Shown piece by piece: positions 16,385 through 24,094 of a DNA stretch of 64,000 nt (its first letter is position 1; each line of letters starts with the position of its first letter). The notes beneath the pieces are model-generated. The model made no database searches, was not told where the DNA came from, and saw only the letters and a list, made by a program, of their open reading frames with translations. The position numbers and the translations under genes are program-made. Origin of the DNA: Sphingomonas hankookensis (GTDB taxonomy: Bacteria > Pseudomonadota > Alphaproteobacteria > Sphingomonadales > Sphingomonadaceae); contig NZ_JAKREV010000006.1 in NCBI RefSeq assembly GCF_022664465.1, positions 1-64,000 on the forward strand. Reading direction: 5' to 3'.

Positions 16385-18415
16385 TCACTTAGCGGGCGGG
16401 AAGGAGAACAGCTGCGTCTTGATCGACGGCGGTGCGCCGGGCGTGAACCAGTTGGTGTCCTGGATATGGCTGGCGGTGACGTACATCGTCCCGTCGCGCC
16501 CTTCGGAGAAGGTGTCGGGCCAGCGCAGCCGGCGATCGGTCAGCACCGTCTCGACGGTCGCGCCGTTCAGCCGCTTGATCGCAGAGTCAGTCGGCGAGGT
16601 CAGGTAGAGCACGCCCGCCTTGCTCATCCACAGGCCATCAGCGACATGCGTCTGCGCAACCGTCTTCACCGCTGCCGCCCTATCGGCCTCGCTGACGTCT
16701 GATCGCAGCTTCGCGGTGTCGATCGAATAGAGCGTCTTTCCGGTCAGCGCCTGATAGAAGAGCGTCTTGCCGTCCTTGGAGATGGCGATGCCATCGGCGG
16801 CGAAGGCGGGCTGCCGGCCATCGGGGCGGACCAACGGCTTGCCGTCGAGCGTAACCTTCACCGTCTTGTCGATCTGCGTCGAGGCGTGCCCATCGAGCGC
16901 GCGGTGGCTCTTGCCGCTTTCCAGGTCGACGACGATGATCGCGCCGCGCGTGCCGCTGTCGGTGATGTAGCCGGTCTTGCCGTCGGGCGAGAAGCGGATG
17001 TCATTGAGATACGTGCCCTGCAGCGCGACGTCGCCGGGAACCAGGATCGTCTTCGTCACCGTGTTCGACGCCAGATCGATGCGGACGAGCTTGGGCGCGC
17101 CTTCGAGGATCTTCTCGTTCCCCGGCGCGCCGGGATCGAGCACCCAGAGATTGCCGTGACCATCGGGCACGATCGACTGCACGCAGACGAAATATTCACC
17201 GACCGGCAGTTCGTTGGCGCGGGCGTTGCGCCAGCTGTTCCACTTGGCGTCGGGATAGGGGCGTAAGGATCCGTCCTTCATCACCTCGGCAACCGAGATG
17301 GGTGCGTCGTCGGTCCAGCGGGGGAAGTTGACGAAGCGCCGGCCATCCTCGGTCACGGCGACGCCGGTCGCCTGATGGTCGAACTGCGCCACCTGGGTCA
17401 GCTGTGCGCTGCGTCCCTGGGCGTGGGCGACACCGGCTGCAGCAGCGGCGACCAAGCCGATCGCGGCGATCCCGGCGGCATAAGGGGCGGCTTTCTTCAT
17501 GGGCAGGCTCCTGTCGATCGTATCTGTGAGCGCGGCGGGGTCGCCAGCGAATAGGGTAAGGAGGTGGCGCACCACCGCTTGCGGGTTCTCACGCTGCGGA
17601 AAGTGACCGACCCCGGTCATGGTGATGCGCGCGAACGGCCCAGCAAATTTTGCTCGCACGTCCTCTGCGGTCGAGGGTGGGTTCACGCCATCGGCATCGC
17701 CGTGGATGTAGAGCGTCGGCAGCGACAACGTCTTGGTCGCCTTGACCTTGTCCTCCAACCAAGTGCTTCCTGTATCAGGTTCCGCTTCGCCCCAACGCGC
17801 GCGATAGCTGTGGAGCGTCACGTCGACCCAGTCGGGATTGTCGAACGACTGCGAGACATGGTCGAACGTGGGCTCGTCGAACCATCCCGGTGGCGACCAG
17901 TTGACCCAATGCAGATGGGTGAACCCGCGCCGGTCCGAACGCACCGCCTCCGCCCCGCGCGCAGTTGCCATGAACCAGTGATACCATTGCCGCTGGGTCT
18001 GCTCGAACGGCGGCGTCGGCATGCCGCCCAGCCGCGGCGGGGTGGATAGCATCGCCAGCCGCTCGACCCGCTCCGGCCAGCCGACCGCGAGCGCCTCGGC
18101 GGTGTTGGACCCCCAGTCGTGCCCGGCGACCATGAAGCGGTCGATGCCAAGCGCGTCGAGCAGCGCGATCATGTCGATCGCGAGCATCGCGCTGTTGCCG
18201 GTCCGCGGATTATCATCGTCGAGGAAGCGCGTGGCGCCGAACCCACGCAACGTTGGTACGATGACGCGGAACCCTTCCGCAGCCAGCGCAGGTGCCACCT
18301 GATCCCATGTCGACGCGTCATCCGGCCAGCCGTGGATGAGGAGCAACGGTTGTCCCTGCTCCGCACCGTGAAGCGACACCTCCATGTTGAGGTCGCCAGC
18401 GGTAATCATCGGCAT
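16385..18415 (-). CDS. Epoxide-hydrolase-like domain fused in frame to a royal-jelly/yellow-like secreted protein
   Basis: One uninterrupted 676-codon frame contains two proteins. Residues 1 to about 291 are an alpha/beta-hydrolase with HGWPDD, nucleophile Asp in GHDWGSN, acid HGDADGVNPP and His in GVGHFPQ; a nucleophilic Asp points to epoxide hydrolase or haloalkane dehalogenase activity. Residues 306-676 begin with a full signal peptide, MKKAAPYAAGIAAIGL...AHAQG, and continue as a beta-propeller of the major-royal-jelly/yellow type (YFVCVQSIVPDGHGNLWVLDPG, YLNDIRFSPDGKTGYITDSG, ADGIAISKDGKTLFYQALTG). Met306 has its own ribosome site (see 17498-17512). Probably two adjacent genes lost the stop between them, and the second is still also made separately as a secreted protein. 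A functional fusion is less likely, since a signal peptide would sit mid-protein. Confidence 0.8.
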   Translation of the reverse strand: MPMITAGDLNMEVSLHGAEQGQPLLLIHGWPDDASTWDQVAPALAAEGFRVIVPTLRGFGATRFLDDDNPRTGNSAMLAIDMIALLDALGIDRFMVAGHDWGSNTAEALAVGWPERVERLAMLSTPPRLGGMPTPPFEQTQRQWYHWFMATARGAEAVRSDRRGFTHLHWVNWSPPGWFDEPTFDHVSQSFDNPDWVDVTLHSYRARWGEAEPDTGSTWLEDKVKATKTLSLPTLYIHGDADGVNPPSTAEDVRAKFAGPFARITMTGVGHFPQRENPQAVVRHLLTLFAGDPAALTDTIDRSLPMKKAAPYAAGIAAIGLVAAAAAGVAHAQGRSAQLTQVAQFDHQATGVAVTEDGRRFVNFPRWTDDAPISVAEVMKDGSLRPYPDAKWNSWRNARANELPVGEYFVCVQSIVPDGHGNLWVLDPGAPGNEKILEGAPKLVRIDLASNTVTKTILVPGDVALQGTYLNDIRFSPDGKTGYITDSGTRGAIIVVDLESGKSHRALDGHASTQIDKTVKVTLDGKPLVRPDGRQPAFAADGIAISKDGKTLFYQALTGKTLYSIDTAKLRSDVSEADRAAAVKTVAQTHVADGLWMSKAGVLYLTSPTDSAIKRLNGATVETVLTDRRLRWPDTFSEGRDGTMYVTASHIQDTNWFTPGAPPSIKTQLFSFPPAK
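17498..17512 (-). promoter_or_regulatory. Internal ribosome-binding site and start in the fused ORF
   Basis: AGGAG (17508-17512, minus strand) precedes ATG 17500 by 7 bases, in frame inside the fused hydrolase/royal-jelly-like gene. The ATG opens the signal peptide MKKAAPYAAGIAAIG. This strongly suggests a separate 371-residue secreted product (16385-17500). Confidence 0.75.
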
Positions 18416-18587
18416 TCGTCAGCCTCCTGGCGGCTCAAACCTCTGTGGACGTTTCGTCGGCTCCGCCGCTGCACCGCTGGTGTGAAAACATCGACGCGAC
18501 GGTTTTCAGAACGACCAAGCGCCCAATTCGCCTCAAAGCCGATCTGTCCGCGGTCACCGTCAAGGGACCGAACGCCACCTTCGCCGT

Positions 18588-19676
18588 TCAGACGCGACCG
18601 CCAACTGGCTCGTAGTAGGGGCAGCCGTTTACGCGGGCGCGGAAATCGGCGGAGTGGCGGTAGGTCTCGTTACGCGCACGGTTGATGTTTCCGAGCGGCT
18701 GATGTGCGGCAAGCCCAGTCCAGATCGAGAAGCGCATCTCCTCGTTGATCTTCTGAAACTTGTCCTCGGTCAGGCTGTCCTGCTTGGCCGCCAGAATGGT
18801 TGCAACGGTCTGGAAGGGCGCATCGTCTTGCTTCCACTCGACGGTCGGGTCCTCGACCGGTTGCTCCTCCAGGTCGCGACACAGTTGCACCCGCACCTCC
18901 CACTCCATCTCAAGCACCTGGGTTTCCGACCGGATCACGTCCCGCAAGGCGTCCGGCCGGCCAGTCGCGTCGATCGTGGTGTCGGTCTGATCGGTCAGGT
19001 CCTTGGACACGGGGAAGATTGCGAATTTGGCGATGTAGTCGCCGTAACGGAACGGCGTGACGCTGAAGTAGGTCTCACCGAGCGGATCCGAGTTGGGCGC
19101 CCCGCCGAGCGTCTGCACTTTCGGGCTTTCAATCCCGACCGCGCTGAGCACGGCGTTCACACCGCGCAACACCTTGGACATCGCTTCCTTGGTGCCCTCG
19201 AGCGTGTCGGTGGTGCCTGCTAGGAGCTTGAGGTTACCCAGGAACTGGTCGGCGGTCTTGTTCTGGAACACCGGGCCGTTGACCATGACGAAGTCCTGCG
19301 TCTGTCCATCGGCACCGGGCAGGCGTTCACCGTCGACGTCCATCACCTTCAGGGCCAGACCACGCGGCAGGCTGATGGTATCCGGCAGGATGTCGCCCGC
19401 GTTGGTCGAGAAGCGCATGACGACCTTGTGCTCGCCCGGGGTGGCAAACAGGCCTTGGGCCAGCTCGGGGGAAGGTCCGTCATGGACAATTAGCACCCCA
19501 TCGAGGAAGCCGTGCGCCTTGGCGTGGACCGAACGTACAGCGTGACCATAGTCCTCCGCTGTCGTCTCAAGGATCTTGTCGAACGTCTCGTTGAGCTTCG
19601 TGATCGTCTCGGCTTCGTCGGGTTTCACATCCTCAACGTCGGCAGAATAGCGGACGGGGGTCTGGGTCATGGTCAT
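18588..19676 (-). CDS. Catalase-fold heme protein, paralogue 2
   Basis: The 362-residue SrpA-like catalase-related protein is homologous along its length to 15288-16373. The distal region is YGHAVRSVHAKAHGFLDGVLIV, then VMRFSTNAGDILPDTISLPRGLALKVMDVDG, QDFVMVNGPVF, and a C-terminal RARNETYRHSADFRARVNG in the proximal-ligand position. No signal peptide is seen. ATG 19676 follows a GAGG. It is transcribed leftward with the other cluster genes, about 50 bp from the secreted esterase upstream. Two diverged copies flanking an epoxide-hydrolase-like gene suggest sequential steps on oxidised lipids; this is inference. Confidence 0.82.
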   Translation of the reverse strand: MTMTQTPVRYSADVEDVKPDEAETITKLNETFDKILETTAEDYGHAVRSVHAKAHGFLDGVLIVHDGPSPELAQGLFATPGEHKVVMRFSTNAGDILPDTISLPRGLALKVMDVDGERLPGADGQTQDFVMVNGPVFQNKTADQFLGNLKLLAGTTDTLEGTKEAMSKVLRGVNAVLSAVGIESPKVQTLGGAPNSDPLGETYFSVTPFRYGDYIAKFAIFPVSKDLTDQTDTTIDATGRPDALRDVIRSETQVLEMEWEVRVQLCRDLEEQPVEDPTVEWKQDDAPFQTVATILAAKQDSLTEDKFQKINEEMRFSIWTGLAAHQPLGNINRARNETYRHSADFRARVNGCPYYEPVGGRV

Positions 19677-19725
19677 TGGTCCTCTTCGGCAAGGGGGCGG
19701 CGGCTCGACGCCGCCGCCGTCACGC

Positions 19726-20835
19726 TCAGCGGCGGGTTGCTGGCGCTTCGAACGCCGTCTTCAGCCGTGCGACTGCGAGATCATTCGCCTGCTTGGCGCC
19801 GTTCACCACCTTGGCCATGCCGAAGAACTCATGGGTCACGCCCGGGAAGGTCTTCTGCTCGACCTTGTTACCGGCCGCCCGCATCGCGGCCGCCAGCGTC
19901 TCTCCATCTGAGCGTAGCGGATCGATCTGCGCGTTGATGATCGTCGTCGGCGGCAGACCACGCAGGTTGGCGGCGACCAGGTTAAGACGCGGATCCTGCG
20001 CATCCGCCTTGCTCGTCTGATAGTAGTAGCCGAACCACGGCAGCATGGCAGTGTTCAGCGGCTTGGCGTTCGCCGAATCCCGCCGCGAAGGCAGCGTCAT
20101 ACTGCTGTTCGCGATCGGATAGACCGAGACGATGTGCCGCGGCACCGTCAGGCCGTTGTCACGCGCGTAGATCGCGGTCGCGACCGCAAGGTTGCCGCCG
20201 GCGCTCTCGCCGACCGTCGCGATCCGTGCGGGGTCGCCACCCCAGCTCGCCGCATTCTGCAGCGTCCAGCGATAGGCAGCAGCCGCATCATCATGCTGCG
20301 CCGGAAACTTGAACTCGGGTGCGTGGCGGTACTCGACCGAGACGACGATAGCGTTCAGCGCCTTCGACATGGCTCTCGGCGCGGCATCGTAGGTGTCTAC
20401 GTCGGCAATGACCCAACCACCGCCGTGGTAGTAGACGATGACCGGCATCGGCTTGCCACCCGCAGGTGCACCGGCCGGCTTGTAGATGCGCGCGAATTGC
20501 TTGGGGTCGCTGCCGTACGGCAGGTCCTGCGTCGTCACCGACGGATCAGGCGCGATCGACATTCCCTTCTTCTGCATCGCCGCCTTGGCTCCGTCCGCGG
20601 CCGAGGGCTGCATGCGGGCTTCCGCAGGCGTGAGCGTCTCGATCGGCTTGCCGCCGAGCGACGCGAGCGCGTCCAAGACTGACTGCATGTCGGGTGCGGC
20701 TTTCGGGGGCTGCACGGATGTCGCGGGCGGCGGTGGCGGAGGAGGAGCGGCAATCGAGCGAGGTGACTGGGCCAGAGCTGGAATGCCTGCGATCGCGGTC
20801 GACGCGGCGATCAGCGTTAGAATGGTTTTGCGCAA
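19726..20835 (-). CDS. Secreted HSL-family esterase (TTG start)
   Basis: The 369-residue alpha/beta-hydrolase has a Sec signal peptide (residues 1 to about 22, ending ALAQS), then a proline-rich linker (APPPPPPPATS). The catalytic domain shows YYHGGGWVIADVDTYD (HGGG oxyanion), GESAGGNLAVA (Ser), AQIDPLRSDG (Asp) and VTHEFFGM (His). The start is TTG 20835, because AGGAGG lies 5 bases upstream of it and the signal peptide begins there; an ATG upstream would place the ribosome site inside the protein. It belongs to the acetyl-hydrolase group acting on short-chain esters in the periplasm. It is first in the leftward cluster and divergent from a Crp/Fnr regulator. Confidence 0.87.
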   Translation of the reverse strand: MRKTILTLIAASTAIAGIPALAQSPRSIAAPPPPPPPATSVQPPKAAPDMQSVLDALASLGGKPIETLTPAEARMQPSAADGAKAAMQKKGMSIAPDPSVTTQDLPYGSDPKQFARIYKPAGAPAGGKPMPVIVYYHGGGWVIADVDTYDAAPRAMSKALNAIVVSVEYRHAPEFKFPAQHDDAAAAYRWTLQNAASWGGDPARIATVGESAGGNLAVATAIYARDNGLTVPRHIVSVYPIANSSMTLPSRRDSANAKPLNTAMLPWFGYYYQTSKADAQDPRLNLVAANLRGLPPTTIINAQIDPLRSDGETLAAAMRAAGNKVEQKTFPGVTHEFFGMAKVVNGAKQANDLAVARLKTAFEAPATRR

Positions 20836-20934
20836 TGGTCCCTCCTGTAACTGTCTGCTTCCCAACCATTGGGCGAGCCTCAGCGTTTCGGTACGAAAGT
20901 AGACCCAAGCGTTTGAGCAGCGAGGTTCGGAAGT

Positions 20935-21693
20935 ATGGACGGCGGCATGGATGATCAGGCTTTGAAGGTGGATTTGACCCCCAGTTCCAACGCGTTGCCG
21001 TGCGAGGCGAATGCGCTGCTACGCCTTTTGGACGACGCTGACCGCGCTGCCCTTGCGCCGCATTTGGAGCTGGTGCCGTTCCGCAACGGTGACATGATCG
21101 CGCGCGCCGGCGATGCGGCAGACAGCATCTGCTTCCCGTTGACCGGGATCGCTGCGATACTCGACTCGCTCGAGGGCGACCGCCGCTACGCGGTCGCGCT
21201 GGTCGGCAGCGAGGGGTTCATCGGTTGGCAGTTGCTACTTGGCAACGAGCGCTGGTCGCATGACGTGGTGATGAGGGCCGAACACGGCACGGCTATGAGG
21301 CTGTCGGCCGCAGCATTGCACGGGATACTGGCCGAACGTCCAGAGATCCGAACCGTCCTGCTCCGCTTCGTCGACGTGGTCATGACCCAGATGTCCAGGA
21401 CGATCGTCTCGTCGCTCGCCCACTCGATCGAACGACGGATGGCGCGATGGATCCTGCTCTACCACGACCGCGTGCGCGAGGACGACATCTGCATGACACA
21501 CGAGGAGTTCAGGCTCATGCTCGGTGTCCGTCGCAGCAGCGTCACCGACGCCCTGCACAAGCTCGAAGAGGACGAGGCTGTCCGCTCCGTACGCGGGCGC
21601 GTGATCGTGCGCGATCGCGAGCGGCTGCTGCGGCTCGCTGGGGACACCTACGGGTTTGCCGAGGCGGAATACCGACGCCTACTAAGCCTCTAA
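20935..21693 (+). CDS. Crp/Fnr-family transcriptional regulator
   Basis: The 252-residue protein has an N-terminal cyclic-nucleotide-binding-like barrel (LELVPFRNGDMIARAGDAADSICFPLTGIAAIL, about residues 45-77), a long dimer helix (SRTIVSSLAHSIERRMARWILLYHDRV) and a C-terminal winged helix (MTHEEFRLMLGVRRSSVTDALHKLEEDEAVRSVRGRVIVRD). The FNR iron-sulfur cysteine cluster is absent, so oxygen sensing of the FNR type is unlikely. It lies 99 bp from the divergent secreted esterase and probably controls that cluster. ATG 20947 is an alternative start. Confidence 0.87.
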   Translation: MDGGMDDQALKVDLTPSSNALPCEANALLRLLDDADRAALAPHLELVPFRNGDMIARAGDAADSICFPLTGIAAILDSLEGDRRYAVALVGSEGFIGWQLLLGNERWSHDVVMRAEHGTAMRLSAAALHGILAERPEIRTVLLRFVDVVMTQMSRTIVSSLAHSIERRMARWILLYHDRVREDDICMTHEEFRLMLGVRRSSVTDALHKLEEDEAVRSVRGRVIVRDRERLLRLAGDTYGFAEAEYRRLLSL

Positions 21694-21802
21694 TCAAATT
21701 GAATTTGCTGACGTTCGCCCCCCGGGGGACCGTATATATAGCTTGAAACCACTCAAATTTCGCCGACCTGCCCCGACCGGTAAGATTGGGCGCTCAATCA
21801 AA

Positions 21803-21862
21803 ATGAACGAATGGCCGAAATTGGGGTAGGGTAGATACGTCGCGAATGTCCGGATGTGGGTC
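21803..21862 (+). repeat. 60-bp dispersed intergenic repeat, copy C
   Basis: This copy runs from ATGAACGAATGGCCGAAATTGG to GAATGTCCGGATGTGGGTC. It lies in the 436-bp gene-free stretch 21694-22129 between the Crp/Fnr gene and the GST gene. I see no gene or clear promoter in the rest of that stretch. Confidence 0.72.
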
Positions 21863-22129
21863 TTCGTAGCGGCTGAGCCAACGATTGCGGCGTGGCGGAT
21901 TTTGGCCCGCTCACCGTGCCGATCGCGCTTCCGAAACGCGCCGCGTAGGCGGTTGCGGCTTTTCCGTTTCCCGTCCTCACGGGACAGGTTCGGGACAATG
22001 CATTCGGGGACAAAATTTGGGGAAGGCGTGCTCCGCAGGCGGCCGTCAGGCCGATCGGCGCTACGGAACTCCGTCACAGGTTCCATTTCGGGGAAGCAGT
22101 CGCGATGGTGCTGATCTCGCGCCAATCAA

Positions 22130-22774
22130 TCAATTGCGGTGGGTAAAGACGGCTAGCTGATCCTGAAACGCACGTTGATAGGCGGGACGCGCTTCGGCGC
22201 GAGCTACATACGAGGAGAGGTTTGGATATTCCTCCAGAAGGTCCATTCCGCTCAAGCGGCGCAGGACAAGCACCATCATCAGGTCGCCGGCGGTAAACTC
22301 GACTTCAAGCCACTCCGCATCGCCCAGCCAGCGTGCGAGAGGGTCTAGCCGTGCGCGGATGCGGCCGTCCAAAAGGGGAAGCCGCTCAGCGAACCAAGGC
22401 TTGTCGCCTTCCAAGTAGGTGGCTTGTTCGCGCTCAACGATCGGCGGTTCGACAGTGTTGAGCGCGGCGAGCATCCACATGCTGGCTCGCGCCCGAGCGA
22501 TTGGATCGTCCGGCAACAGACCGGTCGTGGTAGATGCGATATGAAGAATGATCGCGCCGGACTCGAAAAGCGTCAGATCGCCGTCCTCGAAGGTAGGGAT
22601 CTGGCCAAAAGGATTCAAAGCGAGGTGACGCGGTTGCTTCATATCGCTGAACGAAACCAGTCGAACGTCGTATGGCTGCCCTACTTCCTCCAGTGCCCAT
22701 CGAACCCGCATGTCCCGCGCCAGCCCTTGGCCTTCGTCTGGTGAATCCTCGAAAGCAGTGATCGTGGGGTGCAT
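22130..22774 (-). CDS. Glutathione S-transferase family protein
   Basis: The 214-residue protein has a thioredoxin-like N-terminal domain (VRWALEEVGQPYDVRLVSF, then LNPFGQIPTFEDGDLTLFESGAIILHIA, the cis-Pro and ES glutathione-binding motifs) and a helical C-terminal domain (ARASMWMLAALNTVEPPI...FTAGDLMMVLVLRRL). It conjugates glutathione to electrophiles or acts as a peroxidase in the cytoplasm. It appears to be a single gene. Subclass and substrate cannot be told. Confidence 0.88.
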   Translation of the reverse strand: MHPTITAFEDSPDEGQGLARDMRVRWALEEVGQPYDVRLVSFSDMKQPRHLALNPFGQIPTFEDGDLTLFESGAIILHIASTTTGLLPDDPIARARASMWMLAALNTVEPPIVEREQATYLEGDKPWFAERLPLLDGRIRARLDPLARWLGDAEWLEVEFTAGDLMMVLVLRRLSGMDLLEEYPNLSSYVARAEARPAYQRAFQDQLAVFTHRN

Positions 22775-23026
22775 CGCATCGCTCCGTCGCAGGGCATCGG
22801 CAGCATCAATGTACGGTTGCGATGTCCGATCCCGTCAAGCTGAGGCTTCTCATCTGAACGCCAATCGCGACTTTCGGGAAGCCGTGCATATTCCCGTTTT
22901 ACCATCGTTTTCTGGAATGTCCGCTAACGCCCCAAAGCCCGCCGCTCGGTAGCGGCGCGCCTATGCATGAAATCGGTCAATTGTTCAGCTTCGACCCGGG
23001 CGTAATTTCGACGAGCTGGCCTGCCT

Positions 23027-23428
23027 TCAATCGGGCAATTCAGAGAATTGAGGAAGCTTGTCACAGAGCGTTTCCCATGAAGCTTTCGAATCAGCAAATA
23101 TGTGTGCGCTTGGACGGATCGACGGGGTATCCAGCAAGGTGCCCAAAGTTACGTGTGCGTAGGCTCCATCGCGCACGCTTGAAAACAGAAGAGAACCGCA
23201 CCGCTCACATCGTGCATCGAAACCGTTCTCATCACCATAAGGTCTTATGGCGTTTCGATTGTGGATTGTCAGCTCGGTCATTGAAATGCCCGCGAAGGGC
23301 TTGGAGGAGGCGCCAGTTGCCCTTCTGCATTGCGAGCAATGACATATCAGAGAGTACTCGAATGCATCCGGCACCTCATACGTTACCAAGCCGCAGAGGC
23401 AGGAGCCACGGAGTCGCTTTTGATCCAT
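23027..23428 (-). CDS. GFA-family (glutathione-dependent formaldehyde-activating-like) zinc protein
   Basis: The 133-residue protein has the GFA zinc-binding pattern: GSCLCGLVTYEV, CHCSQCRRATGAS, and CERCGSLLFSS, ending with HIFADSKASWETL. The fold binds two zinc ions and glutathione adducts. The name comes from an enzyme that forms S-hydroxymethylglutathione, but most members have unknown roles. ATG 23428 (MDQKRLRGSC) was chosen because the family domain starts at once. It appears to be a single gene near the tRNA. Confidence 0.85.
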   Translation of the reverse strand: MDQKRLRGSCLCGLVTYEVPDAFEYSLICHCSQCRRATGASSKPFAGISMTELTIHNRNAIRPYGDENGFDARCERCGSLLFSSVRDGAYAHVTLGTLLDTPSIRPSAHIFADSKASWETLCDKLPQFSELPD

Positions 23429-23613
23429 GATGATGTTCTCGCTTACCTCGTCTGTCTTATAGGCAGTCTTAGCGGTCAGCGCGACGGCCGCAAACGTCAC
23501 GGCATCTGCGCGTTCGAAAGCCGCCGGTCGGCTCTTCCCGTTTCACCATCCTTTTTGGGAAAGTTGGCGGCGCAGCGGGCAGGCCAAGGCTCAGCGGCTC
23601 CTCGGCTGCCAAC

Positions 23614-23673
23614 ATGAATGAATGGCAGAAGATGGCGAGATAAAAGGAGGCGGCTAACGTCCGCGATTGGGTC
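23614..23673 (+). repeat. 60-bp dispersed intergenic repeat, copy D
   Basis: The copy from ATGAATGAATGGCAGAAG to CTAACGTCCGCGATTGGGTC is the most diverged of the four. It lies in the 458-bp gene-free stretch 23429-23886 before tRNA-Gln; the remainder of that stretch shows nothing I can name. Confidence 0.65.
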
Positions 23674-23886
23674 TTAGGCGCACAGCTCCCTAATCCGACG
23701 CATATGGTCTTGTAGGCATCTCTGTCGGGGCGAAGCGCGCATTTCATCCCCGCGACTTTACCTCTTACCAGCCATCTCAGCCCCACATCCCAGAGAAACG
23801 CGGCGATCTCCCGCCGCCAAGGGGAAGCGAGCCCAAGGCGTACTCCTGTCACGGAGGTCCGATTTCGGTGTCAAAGGATAGGTCGC

Positions 23887-23960
23887 TGGATGCCCCGTGA
23901 GGATTCGAACCTCAATTAACGGAGTCAGAGTCCGTAGTCTTACCTTTAGACGACAGGGCA
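23887..23960 (-). tRNA. tRNA-Gln (anticodon CTG)
   Basis: Read on the minus strand, TGCCCTG (5' acceptor arm) pairs with CGGGGCA at the 3' end, followed by T and an encoded CCA (23889-23887). The anticodon stem is ACGGA/TCCGT with loop CTCTGAC, giving anticodon CTG (Gln). The T-arm contains GGTTCGAATCC. The gene is complete at 74 nt. It marks the border between chromosome and prophage. Confidence 0.93.
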
Positions 23961-23980
23961 GCGTCGCAGCGTGGAGAGGG

Positions 23981-24009
23981 CCTCTAAACGGCTGATTTGC
24001 GCGGGTCAA
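23981..24009 (-). promoter_or_regulatory. tRNA-Gln promoter
   Basis: On the minus strand TTGACC (24009-24004) is followed after exactly 17 bases by TAGAGG (23986-23981), and the tRNA starts 20 bases later. This is a convincing sigma-70-type tRNA promoter. It places the prophage border beyond 24009 unless the phage brought the promoter. Confidence 0.7.
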
Positions 24010-24016
24010 CCCTGTC

Positions 24017-24061
24017 GTGCGCCAAACGGTGCGTCAAAATTATAATTCCCGTGCGTCAAAA
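24017..24061. repeat. Three direct repeats GTGCGYCAAA, candidate integrase arm sites
   Basis: GTGCGCCAAA (24017), GTGCGTCAAAA (24029) and GTGCGTCAAAA (24051) repeat in the same direction between the tRNA promoter and the integrase terminator. Short direct repeats beside the attachment site are typical arm-type sites for tyrosine integrases. The role is inferred from position. Confidence 0.5.
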
Positions 24062-24089
24062 ACTGACCGCCCGATTCGCGAATCGGGCG
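24054..24089 (-). terminator. Rho-independent terminator of the integrase operon
   Basis: A perfect 24-bp palindrome at 24066-24089 (arms of 12 bp around CG) lies just after the integrase stop. On the minus strand it is followed after three bases by TTTTT (24061-24057). This is a textbook intrinsic terminator for leftward transcription. Confidence 0.8.
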
Positions 24090-24094
24090 GGCGT

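Noticed and set aside
21694..22125. 143-codon minus-strand open frame
   Set aside because: It passes through the 60-bp repeat, has no domain and lies between two well-defined genes.
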